From Cantharellus purpuraceus (lineage: Eukaryota > Basidiomycota > Agaricomycetes > Cantharellales > Hydnaceae), in contig JALBUN010000006.1 of NCBI GenBank assembly GCA_025174535.1, positions 620,001 through 684,000 of the forward strand: a stretch of DNA of 64,000 nt, read 5' to 3'. The position numbers and the translations under genes were made by a program. Under the pieces are notes generated by a model, which saw nothing but the letters and a program-made list of their open reading frames with translations, searched no databases and was not told the origin of the DNA. Of this stretch, positions 46,575 to 57,629 are shown piece after piece. Every line of letters begins with the position of its first letter. Position 1 is the stretch's first letter.

Positions 46575-47591
46575 ATGGCCGTCTATCCACAAATCTCCTC
46601 CCTCCAGTTTTCCTTGCGTAAGGAAGGAGATTCTTTCATTCAGGAGCCGGTCTCCATCCCCAACTATGGGTATCAATACACGTCCGATTTCGACTATTAT
46701 AAACCAAACCGGTTCGACTTTATCTATCTCAATGACCCTGCTGACGATTATGGCATTCTACGCAGTGAGCTAGCCAGTTGTTTCTGGGAATCACTCCGGA
46801 TGAAAGGGCAATACATTCTATCAGCAGCCTATCACTGGAACAGCGAAACGGCTCTCGAACCCCTTCCCCTCTACATTCCATCGGAGAAGTTGCGCGAGAT
46901 AAACATGATTCCACCCCCTTTCCCTTCCGTGCATCAGCTCTCCTACAACCTTCTACTTCTCCCTGAAAGGACTGGCATAATCCGCGGCTGGATCGAAGAC
47001 TGGCAGAACCAGTCCCGTCACTTGTCCGCTTGGATCAGCAAGGCCAAATACAATTCCTCTTTGGTGCCCGATTGCACTTGGAGGTGGCCTCCTTCACCTC
47101 TAGGTGACGACTACAATTCTGATTCCGGCTCTCCTTCTTTCCATACAGAGGATGACTCCAGGTCATCCGAGCTTTCCAGCACTCTCCTCCCCATTGCTCA
47201 CTCTTTTCAAATTCACTCTGACTGCGAGTCTACCAAAAGACCGCGCAGCTCTTCTCCTGTTGAACCAGACCAAGATGGCGAGGAAGCCAATAAGAAACAG
47301 TTGGTGTTGTGGAAACCGTCGGTGAGACAGCTTCTTGATATGCACCGAGCACTCGCTTGCGGATATGTTGATTCCTATCACCCGGAGACTGTTCATGTCT
47401 TCACTCCTCCTAACACGCCTACTCCTTCCATACATGTATCTAACTCTTCCTCCACCTGTGACCCGCGTGTCAAAAAGGCCTACCCTTCCTTCCTTCCTCT
47501 GCCCCTCAACCCGCATGTTGTAGACCCATATGCGGCTAGTAACTCAGGTGGCGCCGATGAGGCTGGAATAGTAGAGGAGAGGAGTGACTAA
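46575..47591 (+). CDS. Gypsy-C third ORF, 338 aa, unknown function
   Basis: ATG at 46575, 177 bases after the pol stop and ending 31 bases before the 3' LTR. The first half is ordered (YQYTSDFDYYKPNRFDF, LASCFWESLRMKGQYIL, WIEDWQNQSRHLSAWI). The second half is Ser/Pro-rich with a basic patch (TKRPRSSSP). There is no signal peptide and no membrane segment, so it is not an envelope protein. Codon use is GC-rich like the end of pol and unlike gag. Most gypsy elements have nothing here. It may be an acquired host exon or an element-specific accessory protein. Confidence 0.7.
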   Translation: MAVYPQISSLQFSLRKEGDSFIQEPVSIPNYGYQYTSDFDYYKPNRFDFIYLNDPADDYGILRSELASCFWESLRMKGQYILSAAYHWNSETALEPLPLYIPSEKLREINMIPPPFPSVHQLSYNLLLLPERTGIIRGWIEDWQNQSRHLSAWISKAKYNSSLVPDCTWRWPPSPLGDDYNSDSGSPSFHTEDDSRSSELSSTLLPIAHSFQIHSDCESTKRPRSSSPVEPDQDGEEANKKQLVLWKPSVRQLLDMHRALACGYVDSYHPETVHVFTPPNTPTPSIHVSNSSSTCDPRVKKAYPSFLPLPLNPHVVDPYAASNSGGADEAGIVEERSD

Positions 47592-47622
47592 AGTCTCGGA
47601 GAATATTTGAAGGGAGGATGAA

Positions 47623-49035
47623 TGTATGGGAACTGGTTTTCCCTTAAAAAGATCTTGTTTAAAGTCCCAAAACTGTACAATTCCGCTTGATGGCCTTAAA
47701 ATATCAGCATATATCTGCTGCTTTCTCTTGATTCAGGGCCATTCAAATATTCTCTATTTTTTCCCATATTTTTTCGGGAATTTTCCATGCAGAAATGAGT
47801 CTACAAACTTATTGTTCTGCTGGGCGAAGTTTGGGACCCACATGGACCCACAAACCTTCCCAGATGTCAGCAGCCTCAAAGTCAGCCGGAGTCACCCGGA
47901 CAACTGACTCATTTTCAATCTCCAACTCAATCTGGTCACCACTGCCAGTAAATCCTCAATATCTTCACAACCACTGCACCTCCTGACTCCATTTTCAGTG
48001 GAGAGTTCAATAGAAGCTGTGCCTACCCATAGCTGTGCTAATCAGCCTGGGAAACGAAGTATTGACCGAGTTATTTGAGTAATGGTGACTCATGCAATGA
48101 CTCCTGCCATGACTCATACCATGACTCCTGTGATTACTCATACTATGACTCCTGCTCTGAGTCACACTATGACTCCATCCATGACTCATGCCCTGAGTCA
48201 GAGCAAATCCAAGCAGCTCATTGGCTAGGAAACTTCCACCCCCTTCTCACATATTCCACTAGCTTCCAGTAGTTTCCATCTATTAATAGGTAGAAGTTTC
48301 CAGTAGTATTAGTCAGCTCCTGTAAATACAATATAAAAGGAGCCCATTCTGCCTCTGAAATAAATAACCATTTCTACCCCATCATTTGCACATCAGTGTG
48401 ACTAGAGTGACATACAGTGTCATCCTCTATATCTCAGTAACTGTTGATTGTCCAGTTCAAGGGTCGCTTACAGTTGTGTAACTGTATTCAATTGCACTCA
48501 AAGTAGTGATTGTCCTGCTTTGGGCGTGAGTGTAGTATCTACCTCGCGTGACTACAAATCTACAGGGTGAGATTGTCTGTCGATAGTCCTGCCATTAGTG
48601 CTCTTGTTTAAGTTACTAGTGTGTACTGCCTTTGCAGAGCATTAGGATCTTGAACTCGTGTGAAGCAGTTGCTAGACTACTTCACACATTGCTGTTACCC
48701 GCTTCAGAGTGTCACTGGTTGGACGGTCGGATTCATCCACCTACTTCCTCTAGCCTCTAAGTGCATTCCCCTCTTTTTGGAATATCTGGACCCCTAAGCG
48801 TCCGTGAACTCTAGACTCTGGAAGTCTTATTCATTCCCTACTGCTAAGAAATGTATTACCTTCCTGCGTATCGTCTGCATTGACCATTACAACAGATTGT
48901 AACCAAAGTACAAACGTTAAATTGTTTCTGGAGTTGTGCTGCAGTAGGATTTGATATTCTTCTCAGCTGTTCATTCACGGAATTGTGGTGATTTAGAGTT
49001 TGCCCTAACACCATAATTTTGCGGGTTCCAAAACA
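47623..49035 (+). repeat. Gypsy-C 3' LTR (1413 bp)
   Basis: Same ends as the 5' LTR. It is 116 bp shorter: 96 bp through eight fewer array units (48086-48205) and about 18 bp through loss of the extra ATGACTCAT near the U3 start. U5 and the TATA region look the same in both LTRs. It joins directly to the integrase of Gypsy-B. Confidence 0.88.
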
Positions 49036-51902
49036 AAGGCCGTGGTGTTTCCACACATGGTCTCGGAAAAGTCGTGCAACTCCTATGGAGTTGATGTCAG
49101 AGGTGGTAGGGATAACATGTGCTCGTTTGGAAAGACGGTCCACAATGACAAGGAGTGCATCATAGCCATGGCTGATGGGTAGTTCTACAATAAGGTCAAC
49201 AGATATCACTTGCCACCTCCGATCTGGGACACAATTAGGCAGGAGTTTACCCATAGGAGGAGCAGGGAAAGTTTTTGTCTGATTGCAGAGGTCACATCCC
49301 TTGACATATTTGGCAATGTATCATCCAAATCCAGGCCACCAGTAGCTGCGGGATACAAGTTCTGTTGTTCTCCAGCGACCAGGGTGACCTGTAATGTGAG
49401 TATCGTGGTGTGCCCTTACAATGTCATGGCGCAATTTTGGGTCAAGAGGGACATATACCTTGCCACGATAGAGGACAAGTCCATTCTCCTCGGTCCATTC
49501 CTGTCCTCGTAAATTCCAAGAGGGACAAAGTTCCTTAAGAGCCTTTACAACCTTTTCATCTCTGTTGGTGCAGTTCCACACATGTTCCAGGAATATGTCT
49601 CCTTCTCCTGTGATCATTTGAGCTTCTGGCCCTGGATAGGTGGATGTTGCATCGATGTGGAACAGCTCAGGGCCAAGAAGAACCTGGTTCTGGTTATCTT
49701 CCTCCCCCCACTTATGATCTACACGTCATGAGAGGGCATCAGGTTTGGCTGAATGTCGTCCAGGACAGTGGATCAGTTCAAAGTCAAAACGAGAAAGGTA
49801 TAGTGACCAGCGAGCTTGTCGACGATTGAGATTCTGAGCTGTATGGAAATATGTGAGGTTTTGATGGTCATTAAGGATTTCAATCTTGTATTTGGTCCCT
49901 TCCAAGATGTGGCGCCATTCTTCTAGTCCACGGATGACTGAGAGCAATTCCTTATCATGGATGGCATAGTTGCGCTCTGCATCTGAAAGGCTCTTGGATA
50001 CAAAACCTACCGGCCTCCATTTCTCATCGTCACAGAGTTGAGATAGAACAGCACCTGTTGCATATGCTGAAGCATCTGTCTCTAGTTGAAAATGCTTGGT
50101 TTGATCTGGGAGGACAAGGATTGGAGTTGACGTGACAAGCTGCTTGAGTTTATCAAAGGCTTCTTGTTCTGGGCCATCAGGTATCCAGGACCACTGTGTA
50201 TCTGCCTTTGTTAACTGATTCAGAGGCTTTGCAATATGTGAGAAGTCCTCAATGAAGCGACAATAGAAATTGATGAAACCCAGGAAGGATTTGACTTCTG
50301 TCACATTGCACGGTGTGGGCCAGTCTCTGACTCCGGCAACCTTAACTGGGTCCATAGCTACCTGTCCCTGTGAGAGAATCAATCCAAGATAATCTACCTT
50401 CTGTTGCGAGAAAAGGCATTTCTCTGGTTTGAGGTACAGGTGGTTGGCCTGAAGAATTTCAAGGACAGATTGCACGATCGTGTGGTGTTGTTCTAGGGAT
50501 TCAGTGAAAATGAGGATGTCGTCCATGAACACTACCATAGTGCCATCATCAATGAGCTCCTTGAAAATGCCATTCATCATCATCTGAAAGGTTGCTGGGC
50601 TGTTTGTGAGACCAAAGAACATGACCAGGGGTTCAAATAGACCACGATTGGTTCGAAAGGCTGCCTTCCACTCATTGCCCTCTTTAATATGCACATTGTT
50701 ATATCCCCATCGGATGTCAAGCTTGGTAAAGTACTTGGCATTGGCTGCAGCAATTTTATTCATGATGTCTGGTACCAGGGGTAGTGGGTAGGCGTTCTTG
50801 ATTGTGATATCATTCAGCTTGCGGTAGTCTTGTACAAAACGAAGATTACCGTCCTTCTTCTTCACAAAAAAGACAGGGGATGCCATGGGTGACTTGGAAG
50901 GACGTATACAATGATTCCGTAGGTTCTCCTCAAGGAATGCGTCCAACTCCTTCTGCTCATTTGGGGACATTGGATAGACCTTTGTGCTGAAGGGTTGCGC
51001 TCCTGGAGTGAGTTCAATAGTGTGGTCCCACAGTTTTCGAGGTGGAAGTTGGTCAAAGGACTCCTTTGCAAAAACATCCTTAAATCCCCAGTACACCTTT
51101 GGGACAATCTCCTCAAAGGTTTTGACTGGAGTAGATTCTGCAGCCTTCTGTGCGAGCTGTTGAGAAACTGTTGAACCAGCATAGATATTCTCCAAGTCTT
51201 CTTCTACAAAGATAACAAATGTTCGGTCTCCCTCATATTGGGGTTGCCTGTGTGAGTTCTTGCCATTTGAAGGAGTTGTACCAAGCGAATGCTCTTTGTG
51301 TTCTGGTACTTCTCCACATGAATCAGGGCAGCGAGTCATCTGTACCTTTCCTGTACGCCAGTCTACTTCTGGGTTGTGCTTCACAAGCCAGGTGTGCCCA
51401 ACAATTATGCCAAAGGTTCCCAGGCTTGTGACTGAAAATGTGGCACGTTCGGTATGGGTCCCATATGTGCAGATGAGATCGACTTCTTCCTTGATTGAAC
51501 CTGCTTCATTTGGGGTCCCATCAATGTTATAAACAGGTATGGCACGTGGTAGAGGGTGTGTTCGAAGTTTCTCTGCTTTGACATATTCTGCATCAATGAA
51601 CATTCAATGAACATTCCTGTAGCACCACTATCAAGGAGTGCATCCACAGCTAGAGGGTATCCAGTGTCTACTGAGTGGATTTTCATGGGAATTCTTGTAC
51701 ATTGACAGATGTCTGCAGATCGAAGGTAGAGATGAGGAGGGTCATCATGTTTAGCTGGAAGTTGAGAAGGGTTTTCAGGCATGGCTGTTTTGGTTTCAGT
51801 CTGATGGACAAGGGAGTGTGCGTGTAACATATCGCTTGTGAGCCCTACAGTACATGATTCAAGAACTGAAAACCGGTTTGTCAGGCAGGGCATGCTCTTC
51901 AC
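49036..51902 (-). pseudogene. Gypsy-B pol: protease, reverse transcriptase, RNase H, integrase (truncated)
   Basis: Read on the minus strand: protease LLDSGATGMFI, then a frameshift caused by an 11-bp tandem duplication (TCAATGAACAT at 51593-51603 and 51604-51614), reverse transcriptase with VVFMDDILIF, RNase H with LETDASAYATGAVL, chromatin-type zinc finger and integrase core up to RDHVWKHHGL, where the Gypsy-C 3' LTR cuts in. TGA stops at 49728-49726 and 49323-49321 stand where Arg is expected. The 3' half of integrase and the 3' LTR are missing. Dead element. Confidence 0.88.
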
Positions 51903-53041
51903 TGCTGACTGGCCTGAAAATCCTGCTTCTCCTCTTGCTTTGGAATTACTGCCTTCTGCGCTTCTTCCTTGGCCTTCAGTGCAGCTGCTACTGACTCTGA
52001 TATCATGCCTGCAATTGCTGTTTGTGTGAGATCAGCTTGGATACGTTCCTTGCGTGGTTCAGGGCATGCTGGGGATATATGGCCACGCTTTCCACAGTTA
52101 TAGCACGTCCAAGTCCCAATGCGATGGCGGTTGGAGTCAATATCCATAGGTGCAGCACCATTAGAGGTTGCCAAGGTAGTTGGTACAGAGATGACCAGAG
52201 TGCTGTGAGGGTGGGATGGGGTAGAGCGGGCAGGAGTGAGGGAAGTCTGAGCACATCTCACTTCTAGAAGACGACGGTGGTTGTGGTCAATTTGACAGGC
52301 CGCTTCCTTCCATGCCTTGAGATCGGACGGGAGGGATGGCTGTGCATGGATCTTGTCAAGAATCATTGCAGGGAGCCCTCAGGCATAGGCATCTTCCAGT
52401 GCTGCATCATTAAACCCAGTCCTTCCTGCTAGTATCTCAAACTGTGCTGTGTATTCATCTGCTGACATGCCAGGTGTCATCCTAAGATTGTGTAACTTTG
52501 TTCGTGCTGTTTGAGAGCGGTCAGGGTCCCCAAAAGCATTCTCCACCTGCTTAATGAATTCCTCCAGGGTGGAGAGCGGCGAGGTCCTGTCAATGACTGC
52601 CTGTGTCTCATTGTGCGCCCGTACTTCAGCAGAACCTCCTGTCATAAAAGAGAGGGCATAGAGGATCTTGGTCTGCTCATCTGGGAAAGATGTAGGCTGG
52701 ACTGCAATGGCAAGCCTGATAGAGCGAATGAAACCTTCCGTCTCTGCACGATCTCCATTGAATTTGGCTGGTTCAGCTGCCCTTATTGGGCGAACGGATG
52801 ACGATGTAGGAGAAGGTGTGGGAAATGAGGTGGTCTGAGAGATGGTCTGTGCTGCAGCGATGGTGGCAGCAGTGGCAGCATCTGCTAGGTTGTTCTGGAC
52901 ATTGGTGAACTGGCTTTGGAGGTGCTGGTTCTGGAGTTGCAGCTGCTGGAGCTGCTGCGCCTGGGTGTTGAACAACGCTCGCAGAAAGCCACCACTTTCA
53001 CCTAGAGTGTCCCAATAGGCTTCAGGGAGCTGATCGGTCAT
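51899..53041 (-). pseudogene. Gypsy-B gag, one in-frame stop
   Basis: The frame starts MTDQLPEAYWDTLG, has a Gln/Leu-rich coiled coil, then a retrotransposon capsid region (AEPAKFNGDRAETEGFI to LRMTPGMSADEYTAQF). A TGA at 52381-52379 falls where AYARGLP is expected; the frame then goes on to a zinc knuckle CYNCGKRGHISPAC and a Lys/Glu-rich end. The order is that of a normal gypsy Gag. Confidence 0.85.
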
Positions 53042-53932
53042 GGTATCGGTGAAGTAGTTAATGTTAAGAAAAGATATGGAGGGGTGTTGTGGGTGAGTGT
53101 AAGATGAATGTGAGGGATGGTGGCGAAGTAGATTTTTGAATAGGGGAGCAATTACTGCAAGGATGCAGATATATGCGAGGTCGATGGAAAGGTGTTGTTT
53201 AGTAGAGTAATGTTACCAAATATCAGAATATTTGGTTAAGAACTGGGACTTCTGCAAAATATTTGAGCAGAAATGGGAATAGCAACACTTCGAAAAAGTG
53301 TTTGCTTAATAGAAATGGATGTAATGGTCCAAATCGTTCGTAATTTGAGATAGAAATAGTTGATTCAATATCCTAATGGGATATGCAAAAGATTTCAAAT
53401 CGAATAGGTCGTTTAGGAGTTATTCCAGGAACGACAGAAAGTTGACACAAGCTGTTTGTTTGCAGCTTGGAAGGGATTAAGAGTAATGAATCTCCTTATT
53501 GATACTCGTACACAGTTGTAGTTAATATACAATTTGACAATCACATGATAAAAAAAAACCTTTTAGTAAGATTGAAACATATGATAAAGCCTTTTAGTAA
53601 GATTGAAACATATGATAAAAGAAATGATGTGGATACTGATAATATGTGATGTCATGGGGAAAAACTTTTTATAGAGAAAGGAGTTTTTACCCGTTTGACT
53701 TGAGGTTTATGACAAATGAAAATCATCATAATACCTCCCTTTTTGAGTAGTAGCCACCCCCGTAGAACGAAAGGATGGCTCACAAAATAAAATTGAAAAA
53801 CACCTCCTCCTCATCCCTTAATCAAAAAATTCCCAAACTTTTCACAACTTTTTCTTATCATAAAACTCCCCCTTCTTGCTCCAATAGATTGTAATATTAC
53901 TTGAATAAATTCTTGACAGTTAATAGGGAAAG
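53042..53932 (-). other. Gypsy-B leader
   Basis: An AT-rich untranslated stretch between the 5' LTR and gag. It contains a 31-bp tandem duplication (53559-53589 and 53590-53620, each CCTTTTAGTAAGATTGAAAC...). No coding frame is supported. Confidence 0.6.
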
Positions 53933-54333
53933 TGTTATGAGGTGTGGGGTCGTCTTATGAGCTTGATCTTCTGTGAGGGCGACGCTGATGACGAGGCCAC
54001 AACAACAAGATACTCAATAAGTGAGAGCCGATAAGAAATAATGCCAGCTGGTACAGCAGATATCCTCAGTCTATACAGCTGTTTCTGATAAATACATGGG
54101 ACTTACCTGGTACAGCGGATATCCTCAGAGATCAAGCTGAGGGGATCACACTGCACCAAGGCGAGTCTTTATACTAAATGATGGAGATGGATAGGAGAAC
54201 CAAGATAGGGGAGGAAGGATAGGGGAAGTGATAGGGGCAATGAAATAGGGGAGACGCACCCTGACAGGCTGCGCTGATAGGGGTGTCAAGAGAAAATACT
54301 AAAAATAGAATATGACTTATTTGAACCCTGACA
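53933..54333 (-). repeat. Gypsy-B 5' LTR (401 bp)
   Basis: On the minus strand it starts TGTCAGGGTTCAAATAAG and ends CTCATAACA. It is followed by the leader and gag in the right order. No second copy is in the window. A repeated block with GAGGATATC-GCTGTACCAG occurs twice inside. Confidence 0.65.
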
Positions 54334-54600
54334 CACTGTCAATAACCTCCAGGAGCTAGGAGAATGCCAGATTGGACAGGTATACATGGCAGGAGGGACT
54401 CCAAAGTCAGCCAAGTTAATATTGGACTGTGGCACAACATCACACATGTTCTGTGATAAGAGTTTCTTCATCACTTACTCACCATTGGGTTCATGCAAAT
54501 CAATCGCAGTTGGAGATGCCCACAACATCCCAGTAGCTGGTCACAGCTCCATTCAATTCAGGTGCATACTACCAGAGGGATTCCAAACGATCACCCTAAT
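54334..54600 (+). pseudogene. Copia protease fragment
   Basis: The plus-strand frame reads YMAGGTPKSAKLILDCGTTS, HMFCDKSFF, CKSIAVGDAHNIPVAGHSSI, the layout of a Copia protease. The catalytic DSG is DCG here. It is cut on the left by the Gypsy-B LTR and on the right by the end of Gypsy-D at about 54600. Confidence 0.75.
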
Positions 54601-57600
54601 TGGCATCGGGGACGTATATCCGGTTGTTGTGTCGGAGGTATCCTTCGGGGTCAAGTGACCATTTCAGATTGGAAGGGTTGTCCAAGTGTTTAACTGCAAC
54701 AGGATCAGATCGGAGTGATGAGTGGATGTTGGAGCGGAGTTGGTCGATGTCCATAATGGTGACAGCTTGGAGGGTGGGAGTCATGAGGGTGGATGCTTGT
54801 AGGGACGATGCCAGCTGCTCGTTAGTAAACACAGGATGAAAGTTGTGTGGGTTTACAGTGGCATAGTCACTATTCCCCTCTTTAGGGTAGACGTCCCATC
54901 ATCTAGTCAAAGCGTCGGGCTTTGCTCTGAGTCGACCTGGACGGAAATGGATAATGAGATTGAACTGAGATAGGTATTCGGACCATCGGACTTGTCTCTG
55001 GGTGAGCAGTTTTGTTGTGGAGAAGTATTCCAAGTTCTTGTGGTCAGTTATGACATCCACCGGATTGGAGGGGCCTTCAAGGTAGTGTCTCCATATCTGG
55101 AAGGCTTCATATATGGCAAGGAGTTCTTTGTCATGGACGTCATAGTTCAGTTCGGGGGGCGTAAATGTACGTGAGTGAAAAGCAATCGGATGGACTTGTC
55201 TGTCGTCCGGAGAGATGATGCACAGGATTGCGGCAAGTGCATAGTTGGAGGCATCAGTTTCTAATAGGATAGGAATGTCTGGAACCCAATGAGTCAGTAT
55301 TGGAGTGGAAGTAAAGGCCTTTTTCAAGGTCTCAAAACTCTGTCTGCATTCATCAGTGAAATTCCATTGGATACCCTTCCTAGTAAGTTGGGTGAGTGGA
55401 ACAGTGATATTGGAGTAGCTGTGAATGAAGTGGCGGTAGAAGTTGGTGAACCCTAGGAAGGACTGTATGTCCTTGACTTTCTGGGGTTCCAGCCATTCCT
55501 GTATGGCTTTGATTTTGTCATCAGACATTGTCAATCCTGCCGGGGAGAGGATATAGCCTAGGTATTCAACCGAGTCGGAGTGGAATTTGCATTTGTCAGC
55601 ATGGGTGAAGAGGCCATGTTTTTGGAGACATTGGAGTACCTCTTGGACATGTGTCCGATGTTCTTCTCCATTGTCCGAATATACCAGAATGACATCTAAG
55701 ACGCTTGTTCAGAAATACAACAAATACGTATGTACAACCTATTTTCCTCAAATTTTATACAATACACTTCAATTCAAACTTATTTTCATATTTCAACATG
55801 ATTCTCAAATTTTACACAATATACTAGATTAAAACATATTTTGATATTTTGGCATAATTCTCAAAAATAATTGTTTTTTCCCCATTTAGTGGTGGCAACT
55901 CCCTTGAGGGAACATCCAAATATCATTGATTCTTTCTTATACAATACTTGTAACATAATTTGAACTATCTTTAATCCCCACCTGGTATTTGTATATCTAA
56001 ATACCCTATATAATACCAATTATATTCATATATACATTCCTATTATATCCATGTAAATAATTATGTTCATCTCAACCAAATATCTTATCTTTTAAAGTTT
56101 ATTAAAATATAGAATATATGTTTATATTTATGAAAATTTCACACATCCGAAATCTTTTAAGATATCCAAATTGTAACTCCCTGGCTTTATGTATCATTGA
56201 AATCCTGATGTATATCTCCTATACATCAGAATATTGTATACTGACATGATTCCGAACAAGCGTCTAAGTAAACGAGGACAGTCACATCAAGGAGGTTGGC
56301 GAAGGTATCATTCATGAACCTCTGGAAGGCGGCCGGAGCATTGGTTAGTCCAAAGGGCATGACGCACCACTTGAAAGATCCATATCATGTGCGGAAGGTC
56401 GTTTTCCATTTGTCGCCTTCTCAGATGCAGACTAGATGGTAGGCATGTCGGAGATCTATTTTGGAATAGATCTTAGCCTTTCGAGGACTTTCGAGTAGGT
56501 CTGCGGTGCAGGGTATTGGGTATTGGTCTTTCTTGGTGATCTTGTTAAGTCCATGGAAGTTGACGCATAGACGGAGTGATCTGTCCTTTTTGCAGACAAT
56601 CAGGACCAGAGCTCCATGGGGTGATAGGGATGGGCAGATGAAGCCCATGGCCAAGTTCTCATCTATGAATGTTTGGAGAGCCAGTAGCTCTTTTTGGGAT
56701 AGTGAGTAAATAGGGCCAAGCGGAGGGGTGGAGTTGTCATCCAGTTCAATCTTGAGATCATATGGTTGGTGTTCTGCTAGGGAGTCGGCTTTAGACTTGC
56801 TGAACACGTCGGCGAACTCATGATACTCCTTAGGAACCATAGATAGGTCCGGTGGAGTTGATCAGGTGGAACGAGCGGCAAGGAATATTGGATCAGAGAG
56901 GTGGACCTGGAATGTGTGAGAGCCATCCAGTTTGTTTAGTCTGGCGAAGACCATAGCATCTACCAGTGATATAAATGGCGGGGCAGACGGAGTATCTATC
57001 GGAGCAGAGTCAGCGGAGGCAGAAGATAGTTTCGCACCTAAAGTTGCTGGTGACATCGGGGATGACACAGCCTGTACTGGGGAACAGAATGTGATATGGC
57101 CCAATGCCCAGTCAATCAACGGATTGTAGCGGGTGAGCCAGTTATGTCCGAGAACCACAGAACAGCTGGAGTCAAGTGGAGTAACATAGAATGTAAGGTT
57201 CTGGATTTCTCCGACAGAAAAACAGATAGACAGATCTATAGCTCATGAAATAACAGCATTAGTAGTGCCATCAAATAATTGGAGTGATATCGGAGTTATG
57301 GTGTATGTATGGAGTTTATGTAAATCAGAAAAAGAGGAATCAAGGAAACAGTGAGTAGAACCGGAGTCAATTAATGCTTGAATAGCAGTATCGGGAATGG
57401 AGTCAGAGTAGATGAGGAGGGTAAGGGAGTTGGAGTGGGAAAGAGTGGATGCGTTCAGGCGGACCTCATTTGTTGTACGGGGAGTACCAATGCAGCCCTC
57501 AGCCCGTACGGAGGCTATAGGACTGCTTACTATTTTTTTGGGTCCATCACTTTTGCATCGGACTTGTCCATTGTGGTGTTGGTGGCACGGCCCTTTGCCT

Positions 57601-57629
57601 TTGCTGCGGACAAGGTTGCCTTGTTGCAA
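54596..57629 (-). pseudogene. Gypsy-D pol: protease, reverse transcriptase, RNase H, start of integrase
   Basis: In minus-strand order: protease [33 protein letters not shown], reverse transcriptase from VPKEYHEFADVFSKSK through KIDLRHAYH and [16 protein letters not shown], RNase H LLETDASNYALAAIL, and the region before the integrase finger (NNRIYVPDAN), where it breaks off. Stops interrupt it at several points, two of them (before EGDKW and before YGSF) where Arg is normal. A MITE at 55700-56264 sits in the YLDD motif, and the second catalytic Asp codon reads Val (YLDV). Confidence 0.85.
55700..56264. mobile_element. 565-bp AT-rich MITE with 15-bp inverted ends and TAA target duplication
   Basis: The left end is GACGCTTGTTCAGAA; the right end, reversed, is GACGCTTGTTCGGAA. 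TAA flanks both sides (55697-55699 and 56265-56267). Taking out the element and one TAA restores the surrounding reading order. The 3-bp TWA-type target duplication is the mark of PIF/Harbinger transposons. No transposase is encoded, so it is a non-autonomous element that needs an enzyme elsewhere. Confidence 0.85.

Larger units (their letters stand above)
37276..49035 (+). mobile_element. Gypsy-C: nearly intact Ty3/gypsy chromovirus with three ORFs
   Basis: Layout: 5' LTR 37276-38804, primer-binding site just after it (TGGTGGACGCTCTGGG from 38806), gag-protease 39102-42674, pol 42586-46398, accessory ORF 46575-47591, purine tract GAAGGGAGGATGAA, and 3' LTR 47623-49035. The LTRs look almost the same except for array length and small indels, so insertion is fairly recent. 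The five bases outside are AACAG and AAGGC, not a target duplication, and the flanks are two different elements. Confidence 0.9.

Noticed and set aside
46575..47591. Envelope protein
   Set aside because: No signal peptide, no membrane anchor and no cysteine pattern.
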